From positions 1-7,145 of the forward strand of contig JAJYHU010000001.1 of the NCBI GenBank assembly GCA_021784615.1: a stretch of DNA of 7,145 nt, in the 5' to 3' direction. The notes below the pieces were generated by a model. The model had not been told where the DNA came from, did not search any database, and worked only from the letters and a program-made list of their open reading frames with translations. The stretch is from Acidobacteriota bacterium (GTDB taxonomy: Bacteria; Acidobacteriota; Terriglobia; UBA7540). Numbering within the stretch: position 1 is the first letter of the stretch; the number at the start of each line of letters is the position of its first letter. Position numbers and translations under genes: made by a program. Below, piece by piece: positions 1 to 4,097 of this stretch.

Positions 1-1
1 T

Positions 2-82
2 GCCACGCTGCGGATGACCCTCGCGCAGCTTTTGCTGCGGCGGCTTAAGGGCTGCCCCTATTGCGGGACGCCATTTCTATAA
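2..82 (+). other. Possible 3' tail of a truncated protein gene with a CPYCG motif
   Basis: Reading from base 2, 26 codons run without interruption to TAA at 80-82. The deduced peptide ends in LLLRRLKGCPYCGTPFL, so it finishes with a CxxC knuckle of the kind seen in zinc ribbons. It has no start signal and runs off the window edge, so at most it is the C-terminal end of a gene lying to the left. A stretch this short can be open by chance, and the DNA also contains a perfect 6-bp hairpin (24-29 with 34-39, TTTT loop), which could mean it is non-coding repeat sequence instead. I do not recognise the protein. Confidence 0.2.
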
Positions 83-83
83 C

Positions 84-104
84 ACAGTAGTACCAGCATA
101 CTGT
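84..104. repeat. Small inverted repeat (6-bp arms, 9-base spacer)
   Basis: ACAGTA at 84-89 is the exact reverse complement of TACTGT at 99-104. The arms flank a 9-base spacer in a locally AT-rich patch. It could be a weak operator-like site or chance; no gene start lies within reach to decide which. Confidence 0.2.
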
Positions 105-128
105 AACACAAGTTGATAGCTTAAGCAA

Positions 129-141
129 GCTCCGTAGGAGC
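129..141. repeat. Short hairpin, repeat-like
   Basis: GCTCC (129-133) pairs perfectly with GGAGC (137-141) across a GTA loop. The right arm runs on into GGCAGAAGTTAGCCC. The GTAGGAGCGGC string here recalls the reverse complement of the GCCGCTAC ends of the hairpins near 3900 and 4075, so it may be a diverged member of the same dispersed family. There is no T-run, so it does not look like a terminator. Confidence 0.3.
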
Positions 142-238
142 GGCAGAAGTTAGCCCACGGCGCAAGCCGAATACGCGTTAACCTAAGATCGCCATTCAAA
201 CCGCTTGCGCTTCCGCGGCGTAGCAGCCAGGGCTTTGC

Positions 239-262
239 TGATCGCCAACCATTGGTTGATCA
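239..262. repeat. Imperfect palindrome next to the phosphoketolase break
   Basis: CAACC (246-250) and GGTTG (254-258) pair perfectly around ATT. Outside them TGAT (239-242) pairs with ATCA (259-262), with a three-base bulge (243-245) on the left. It lies 28 bases left of the point where phosphoketolase coding begins. It could be the scar of a rearrangement, a protein-binding palindrome, or chance. Confidence 0.25.
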
Positions 263-289
263 CGGCAATCAGGTGTTGCGGTAGCAGCA

Positions 290-421
290 ATGCCGCGCCT
301 CCAGCGCATTGGTGCGCACTTCAAGCAGCCCCCGCACAACAAGCTGATCGAGCACGAGCATTACATTGCCCGCTACGGCGAAGACATGCCGGAAGTGCGC
401 GACTGGAAGTGGCCTTACTGA
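290..421 (+). pseudogene. xfp: Phosphoketolase gene remnant (C-terminal 43 residues)
   Basis: This frame, closed by TGA at 419-421, encodes a peptide that matches the extreme C-terminus of xylulose-5-phosphate/fructose-6-phosphate phosphoketolases. It reads GAHFKQPPHNKLIEHEHYI and then ends GEDMPEVRDWKWPY. The family typically has an H-x-x-YI helix followed by GEDMPE(I/V)R-W-W just before its stop, and this copy matches that pattern. Intact enzymes are about 800 residues and split xylulose 5-phosphate with phosphate into acetyl phosphate and glyceraldehyde 3-phosphate. Here an in-frame TGA at 257-259 closes the frame upstream, and no phosphoketolase-like residues appear before about codon 290, so the catalytic and thiamine-diphosphate-binding parts are absent. 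The tail itself is undamaged, so the event may be recent, or the join could be an assembly error. ATG at 290-292 lacks a ribosome binding site, so I do not expect translation. Confidence 0.75.
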
Positions 422-450
422 TTAGGAAGCGGAATCCAGCAGGGCTGGTG

Positions 451-459
451 TGGTATGAT
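451..459 (+). promoter_or_regulatory. Candidate extended -10 promoter for the glycosidase-like gene
   Basis: TGG-TATGAT at 451-459 matches the TGn extended -10 arrangement, with TATGAT one base away from the TATAAT consensus. No good -35 hexamer lies 16-18 bases upstream, which is tolerated at extended -10 promoters. Transcription would start near 466, just after the phosphoketolase stop at 421, giving a leader of roughly 70 bases. In that leader GGCGC (482-486) can pair with GCGCC (511-515), enclosing a small TGTTT/AAACA hairpin (492-503). This is prediction only. Confidence 0.4.
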
Positions 460-524
460 GCGCCGTTGCCGCAGTTTATCCGGCGCGGGAATGTTTCTAA
501 ACAATACCTTGCGCCAGGCGTGAT

Positions 525-530
525 AAGGAG
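525..530 (+). promoter_or_regulatory. Shine-Dalgarno site that fixes the start at 535
   Basis: AAGGAG at 525-530 sits four bases before ATG at 535-537. It is the strongest ribosome binding site in the window. It supports starting the exported protein at 535 rather than at TTG 205, from which the same frame is also open. The peptide that longer reading adds has no signal-peptide character and overlaps the phosphoketolase relic in another frame. Confidence 0.8.
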
Positions 531-534
531 AAAG

Positions 535-2478
535 ATGGATCGTCGCTTGTTTATGGAGATTGCCGGAGCAGGGCTCGCGGCCTCGATGGCGGATTCAGCG
601 TGGGCCTTGCCCGCGCAATCCGGTGCCGCTCCGGTGGTTCGCGTCAAAGCTGATCCCGCGAGGCCCGTCATCAGCTTCCTGAGTTGGGATACGGAAGGCG
701 GGCCGCGGGCGGACTCGAACCTGCTGCGCGATGATGCGCCGGTGTCTCTTGAGATTCGGACTGATGGCGCGTGGCATCCTGCCGGGCAGCTTCCGGTTCG
801 CCGCGCTTCGGGGCCTGGAACGGGATATGCGATTCAGGTTCGGCCTGGCTTGAAACTTGTGTGGCGAGTCGCGCAAACCAGCGGCGGCTTGAGCTTTGAT
901 TTCTCCTCCTCCGGCAGCGGCCTTTATGCCATCACCGGCATCCGATTGCGATTTCCTTTTAACCCGCGTTTGACTCCCACCACCTTCTTGTCCGGCCAGT
1001 GGTGGGGCGATGGAAGTTTCAGCCTGCCCGGTATCTTGAGCGCGCCGGACTTCGGCCAGATGCTCGTTTCAGCCTCAGACGGCGCGGAAGTCAAGGGACA
1101 TCTTGAGGGCGACCGGAAACAGGGAACGATGGATCTGGTTCTCCGGCTTCCCATTCCGCTCGAAGCCACGCCTTACCGGCTTACGTTCCAGCCGGTCCGC
1201 CTTGATCCTCCCGCGGGCCTTGAGGGCTCACCGCTTTGGCCGCTGGCGCGCCGCGCCTGGTTCAACGCCTGGCAGCCGACAGCGGAATGGGGAGATCAAT
1301 CCACTCCCGCAAGCTCGCCCGCCGGCGTCTTGGGGAACAACGTGATCAGCGATCCCGCCAGCATGTCCCTGGTGTTTTACAGCGATATGGCCTTCTGGTT
1401 TCCAAAGGTTGCCGGAATTTCCATCGCTTCCCTGGTGCGCCAGACCGCAGAATGGTGGATGAACGATCGCACTTCCCCGGAAGGCGTGGTGGCCGGTTAC
1501 TGGGATTGGAGGATTTTTCTCGACGCCAACACCGGGCCGCTGATCGCCGCCTGGGACTACGTCGAATCCACCAACGATCTCGGCTGGATTCTGCACAGGA
1601 TTTCGCAGTTGGAGTTTATCGCCGAATATTACGTCCGGCGCGATGTGGACCAGGACGGCCTGGTGGAGGCCGTGCAGAGCGGCGATGCCGGCACGCTCCG
1701 CGGCCACGAGCGCGGCTGCTGCTGGTGGGACGCGCTCAACTGCGGCGGCAAAGACGGTTACTCGAACGCGCTGATCTACCGCGCGTGGATGTGTCTCGCG
1801 GATCTTGAATCGAAGCTCAGCCGCCACAAGCAGCAGGCCCGGTATCTTGAGCTTGCCCGCAAGCTGAAGGCCGCGTACGTGAAAACCCTCTACAACCCGA
1901 AAACCGGGTGGCTCGGGTGGTGGCGCAGCTCGGATGGCGAGCTGCACGACTACGCGACGCCCGTGGTGAACGGCATGGCCATTGAATACGGCCTGGTGGA
2001 ACCGGCCCTGGGCCGAAAAATTCTTGACCGCCTGTGGAGAAAAATCGCCGACGCAGGATTTACCCGTTTCGAACTGGGATTTCCGTGCACGCTGGCGCCG
2101 GTCCGCCGCGCCGATTATTTGACCCCGAACGCAATCGGATGTCCCACGCGGCCCGACGGGTCGGACACGTTCCAGCAATACATGAACGGCGGAATCACGG
2201 CCGGCCAAATCCTGCATTTCCTGGCGGCGCATTATGTTGTTGGAGAGCCCAGCCGCGCCGACCGCGCTTTGCGCGCCATGCTGGCGAGGGCGCTTGGCGG
2301 CGGATTCCAGGACGGCGTCACCAACAAGGCCGGCAAAGGTATTGACTGGACCACCTGGGCGGGCAAGCCTTGCGGGTATGAAGGTTACCTTGCCGACGTC
2401 TACTTTTTTCTCCAGGCAGTGCTGCTGCGCGAACCTTCCTTCCGCCGCCGCTACTATCGTCCCACTCAAAGCGTGTAA
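535..2478 (+). CDS. Exported six-hairpin (alpha/alpha)6 glycosidase-like protein
   Basis: The 647-residue product starts with a Tat-type signal peptide: twin arginine in DRRLFME (residues 2-8), a weakly hydrophobic stretch to about 19, and a likely cut after AWA (22-24). Residues about 33-225 are rich in predicted beta strands and look like an N-terminal beta-sandwich. Residues about 235-635 look like an (alpha/alpha)6 barrel. Supporting features are the tryptophan-rich helices WWMNDRTSPEGVVAGYWDW (308-326), an acidic loop DVDQDGLVE (370-378) like those in GH63- and GH15-related enzymes, GYSNALIYRAWMCLADLE (408-425), and GYEGYLADVYFFLQAVLL (614-631), which resembles the closing helix of such barrels. 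It probably hydrolyses a glycosidic bond in the periplasm or outside the cell, but I cannot name the substrate, the exact GH family or the catalytic acids. ATG 535 was chosen for its ribosome binding site and signal peptide. A co-directional transporter follows after 156 bases. A non-catalytic carbohydrate-binding role is possible. Confidence 0.75.
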   Translation: MDRRLFMEIAGAGLAASMADSAWALPAQSGAAPVVRVKADPARPVISFLSWDTEGGPRADSNLLRDDAPVSLEIRTDGAWHPAGQLPVRRASGPGTGYAIQVRPGLKLVWRVAQTSGGLSFDFSSSGSGLYAITGIRLRFPFNPRLTPTTFLSGQWWGDGSFSLPGILSAPDFGQMLVSASDGAEVKGHLEGDRKQGTMDLVLRLPIPLEATPYRLTFQPVRLDPPAGLEGSPLWPLARRAWFNAWQPTAEWGDQSTPASSPAGVLGNNVISDPASMSLVFYSDMAFWFPKVAGISIASLVRQTAEWWMNDRTSPEGVVAGYWDWRIFLDANTGPLIAAWDYVESTNDLGWILHRISQLEFIAEYYVRRDVDQDGLVEAVQSGDAGTLRGHERGCCWWDALNCGGKDGYSNALIYRAWMCLADLESKLSRHKQQARYLELARKLKAAYVKTLYNPKTGWLGWWRSSDGELHDYATPVVNGMAIEYGLVEPALGRKILDRLWRKIADAGFTRFELGFPCTLAPVRRADYLTPNAIGCPTRPDGSDTFQQYMNGGITAGQILHFLAAHYVVGEPSRADRALRAMLARALGGGFQDGVTNKAGKGIDWTTWAGKPCGYEGYLADVYFFLQAVLLREPSFRRRYYRPTQSV

Positions 2479-2515
2479 CAACGCCCGGAGGTGTGATCGT
2501 ATCGTCCTGCCGGCA

Positions 2516-2545
2516 GCTTCCCCGCGGGAAGCATCTAACGTTTTT
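2516..2545 (+). terminator. Candidate weak terminator after the glycosidase-like gene
   Basis: GCTTCCC (2516-2522) pairs perfectly with GGGAAGC (2526-2532) across a CGC loop, 37 bases past the stop codon. A run of five T follows at 2541-2545, but eight bases separate it from the stem, longer than in a standard Rho-independent terminator. It could cause partial termination, leaving some read-through into the transporter gene, or it could protect the mRNA 3' end. Confidence 0.35.
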
Positions 2546-2569
2546 GCGCCTGCTCCCGCAGTTGATCGA

Positions 2570-2590
2570 GCGGCGGCACTGCGCCGCCGC
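2570..2590. repeat. GC-rich perfect hairpin between glycosidase-like and transporter genes
   Basis: GCGGCGGC (2570-2577) is the exact reverse complement of GCCGCCGC (2583-2590), with a five-base ACTGC loop. No T-run follows. The arms and the GCCGCCGCT end are close to those of the hairpin at 3882-3903, so the two are probably copies of one dispersed palindromic repeat. Placed between two co-directional genes, such a unit can stabilise upstream mRNA or attenuate read-through; its role here is unknown. Confidence 0.5.
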
Positions 2591-2634
2591 TGGCCTATGG
2601 CAACGCGCCGCGGGAGATCCTGTTATTATTAAGT

Positions 2635-3807
2635 ATGAAAGACAACTTCGGACAGATCTTTCTTTTGGCGCTCTTTCGCACTTCCCGCAGCATCGCGGCG
2701 GGCATGATCACCATCGCCTTCCCGTACCTAGTGCTGACCACTCGTCATTACGGCGCTCTCAAGCTGGGCCTGCTTTATACTTCCGCCGCGCTTGCCACCG
2801 CGGCCTTTAGCCTGCTGTGCGGATTTTTGACGGACGTTTGGGGACGAGGCAGAACGCTTTTTCTGGCGGGCCTGATGCTGCCCGTAAGCTCCGGCATTGT
2901 GTGCCTTTCAAGCCGCCTGCCGGCGCTGTTTGTGGCCTGCATTCTGGGCGGCTACTCGGCCACCGGGTCGCTGATGGGCGGCGGAGTGGGCGGCGCGGCG
3001 CAGCCCATCCAGAACGCCGTGATCGCCGACCTGACAACTCCGGAAAATCGCACGTCCTGCTATTCCATCCTGACGTTTTTGAGCGGCATGTTCGCGGCCT
3101 TTGGAGCGCTCATGGCCAGGTTCTTTGAAATTCAGGAACTCTTTGTGGCGGCCACGCTCATCTCCGGCGTCGGCCTCGTGGCGCCCTTTTTTCTGAAGAC
3201 CGAAAAGGTTCGGGGCAATATCCGCCGGCTGCACAGCAAGCTGGTGATCGGCAAGTTCACTATCACCGGCATCCTCAATGGATTCACCCAGGGTTTGGTC
3301 GTGCCCTTCCTGATCCCTTTTTTTGTGATCGTGTTTCACGTTCCGAAATCAAAGATGGGCGTCTACGCCTTTGCCGGCGGCCTGCTGGCGGCCGTTGCGC
3401 TATTGGCCGCGCCGCAGCTTGAGCGGCGTTGGGGATTTGTGAAGAGCATTGCGGTCACGCGCGGGCTGGGGACCGTGCTTGTGCTGCTGTTGCCCTTCTG
3501 CCATGTTTATGCCATCGCTGTGGCGATTTATCTGGTTATCCCCGCGTTGCGCGTGACGGCGGTGCCCGTGCAGCAAACCGCGCTCACCGAAATGGTTCAC
3601 CAGGATGAACTCGGCCGCGCCATGGGCATCAACCAGGTGGCGCGCCTCGGAGCGTCTTCCGGCGGCATCATGCTGACCGGATACCTGTTTGAAATTTCTG
3701 AAATTCCACTGCCGTTCTGCATCTACGTCGCCGCTATGGCCCTCAACATTTATCTCTATTTCCGCTTCTTCCCTCCCGCCGCTCAGGACGATTCAGCCGA
3801 AACGTGA
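2635..3807 (+). CDS. Major facilitator superfamily transporter, 12 predicted membrane segments
   Basis: The 390-residue product is strongly hydrophobic, with about twelve membrane segments, roughly at 15-37, 43-66, 74-93, 96-116, 141-163, 168-187, 208-234, 241-262, 271-290, 291-308, 330-352 and 357-379. The loop between segments 2 and 3 carries the superfamily motif A as GFLTDVWGRGR (63-73), with the key Asp67 and the basic residues 71 and 73. A basic cytoplasmic loop (188-207) joins the two halves, and length is normal for the family. QNAVIADLTTPENR (126-139) and the matching region QQTALTEMVHQDELGRAMG (313-331) show the usual two-fold repeat. The substrate cannot be read from the sequence; import of sugars released by the upstream exported protein, or efflux, are both possible. 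ATG 2635 lacks a well-placed Shine-Dalgarno sequence, since GGGAG at 2612-2616 is too far away. The gene may be co-transcribed with the upstream one through a leaky terminator, and it ends just before a strong hairpin. Confidence 0.85.
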   Translation: MKDNFGQIFLLALFRTSRSIAAGMITIAFPYLVLTTRHYGALKLGLLYTSAALATAAFSLLCGFLTDVWGRGRTLFLAGLMLPVSSGIVCLSSRLPALFVACILGGYSATGSLMGGGVGGAAQPIQNAVIADLTTPENRTSCYSILTFLSGMFAAFGALMARFFEIQELFVAATLISGVGLVAPFFLKTEKVRGNIRRLHSKLVIGKFTITGILNGFTQGLVVPFLIPFFVIVFHVPKSKMGVYAFAGGLLAAVALLAAPQLERRWGFVKSIAVTRGLGTVLVLLLPFCHVYAIAVAIYLVIPALRVTAVPVQQTALTEMVHQDELGRAMGINQVARLGASSGGIMLTGYLFEISEIPLPFCIYVAAMALNIYLYFRFFPPAAQDDSAET

Positions 3808-3817
3808 GCCGGCGGAC

Positions 3818-3860
3818 AAAAGCCCGTAGCAGACCTCCGGTTCTGAGGTCCGCGGCTTTT
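3818..3860. terminator. Composite two-way terminator-like hairpin after the transporter gene
   Basis: The structure starts 10 bases after the transporter stop. An inner perfect stem pairs GACCTC (3832-3837) with GAGGTC (3845-3850) over a seven-base loop. An outer perfect stem pairs AAAAGCC (3818-3824) with GGCTTTT (3854-3860), with unequal internal-loop strands of seven and three bases. The T-run on the right fits plus-strand termination; the A-run on the left becomes a T-run on the other strand, so it could work both ways. Read on the minus strand, the inner stem is followed by TGCTAC, the same ending as the repeats at 3899 and 4073, suggesting the terminator was built from one of those units. 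Confidence 0.65.
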
Positions 3861-3881
3861 CCTTTCGATTTCCTCGCCAAT

Positions 3882-3903
3882 GGCGGCGTAAAGCCGCCGC
3901 TAC
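3882..3903. repeat. Palindromic repeat unit ending in GCTAC
   Basis: GGCGGC (3882-3887) pairs exactly with GCCGCC (3893-3898) over a GTAAA loop and is followed at once by GCTAC (3899-3903). The form, a GC-rich stem, a short purine-rich loop and a GCTAC tail, is shared with the unit at 4055-4077 although the arm sequences differ. This suggests repeats kept for shape and tail rather than arm sequence. Confidence 0.55.
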
Positions 3904-4009
3904 GTCAAACTGCCCCAACCGCGCAGCACCCTTCCCGCAGAACAATAATCTAAAAGCTAAACGGATTCGGCAATGCTAAGCTGGTGTGGGAGTCAGGCTG
4001 CGAGTCGCG

Positions 4010-4025
4010 CCGTCCTCTAGGGCGG
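4010..4025 (+). repeat. Hairpin in the presumed rnr leader
   Basis: CCGTCC (4010-4015) pairs with GGGCGG (4020-4025), including one G-T wobble, leaving a four-base TCTA loop. It is the first of three adjacent hairpins before the rnr start. It lacks a T-run, so it is not a terminator by itself. Confidence 0.35.
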
Positions 4026-4030
4026 AATTC

Positions 4031-4044
4031 GGGGCTGGAGCCCC
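4031..4044 (+). repeat. Tight GGGGCT/AGCCCC hairpin in the presumed rnr leader
   Basis: GGGGCT (4031-4036) is the exact reverse complement of AGCCCC (4039-4044). The two-base gap means it would form a five-pair stem with a TGGA loop. GGGGCTGGAG here and CGGGCTGAAG at 4058-4067 differ at only two positions, so this hairpin and the next probably arose from related units. Confidence 0.4.
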
Positions 4045-4054
4045 GCAAAAGCAT

Positions 4055-4077
4055 GCCGGGCTGAAGTCCGGCGCTAC
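4055..4077 (+). repeat. GCTAC-tailed hairpin 20 bases before the rnr start codon
   Basis: GCCGGGC (4055-4061) pairs with GTCCGGC (4066-4072) with one G-T wobble, leaving a TGAA tetraloop, and GCTAC follows at 4073-4077. It ends 20 bases before ATG 4098, close enough to affect ribosome loading or mRNA decay. Its layout matches the 3882-3903 repeat. Whether it has a function in rnr control is unknown. Confidence 0.5.
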
Positions 4078-4097
4078 TACTCGCGCGCGGGAATCTA

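Larger units (their letters stand above)
83..289. other. Non-coding stretch with small inverted repeats, left of the phosphoketolase relic
   Basis: No open frame here has a start, a ribosome binding site and a recognisable product. It holds three inverted repeats, listed separately: 84-104, 129-141 and 239-262. From memory, the sequence around 130-175 (GGAGCGGCAGAAGTTAGCCC followed by a CGGC...GCCG pair) resembles dispersed intergenic repeats of acidobacterial genomes; this is an impression, not a database match. The stretch ends exactly where phosphoketolase similarity begins at 290, so it probably replaced the missing part of that gene by deletion or insertion. Confidence 0.4.
3861..4097. 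other. Intergenic region and rnr leader with a cluster of hairpins
   Basis: No gene is visible in this gap between the transporter terminator and rnr. It contains hairpins at 3882-3903, 4010-4025, 4031-4044 and 4055-4077, given separately. An AT-rich island at 3941-3960 is the most likely place for the rnr promoter, but I see no convincing -35/-10 pair there. If transcription starts there, the mRNA leader would be about 130 bases and would contain the last three hairpins. Confidence 0.5.

Noticed and set aside
1228..2481. A 417-codon open frame on the minus strand opposite the glycosidase-like gene
   Set aside because: It is antisense to a gene with a ribosome binding site, signal peptide and domain structure. 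Its product is low in recognisable features, as expected for a shadow frame in GC-rich DNA.
2234..2632. A plus-strand frame overlapping the end of the glycosidase-like gene and running up to the transporter
   Set aside because: It is out of frame with a supported gene for most of its length, has no ribosome binding site, and its remainder reads through hairpin sequence.
3818..4097. CRISPR array in the hairpin-rich gap
   Set aside because: The repeats differ in sequence and spacing and have no constant-length spacers. They are short palindromes, not CRISPR repeats.
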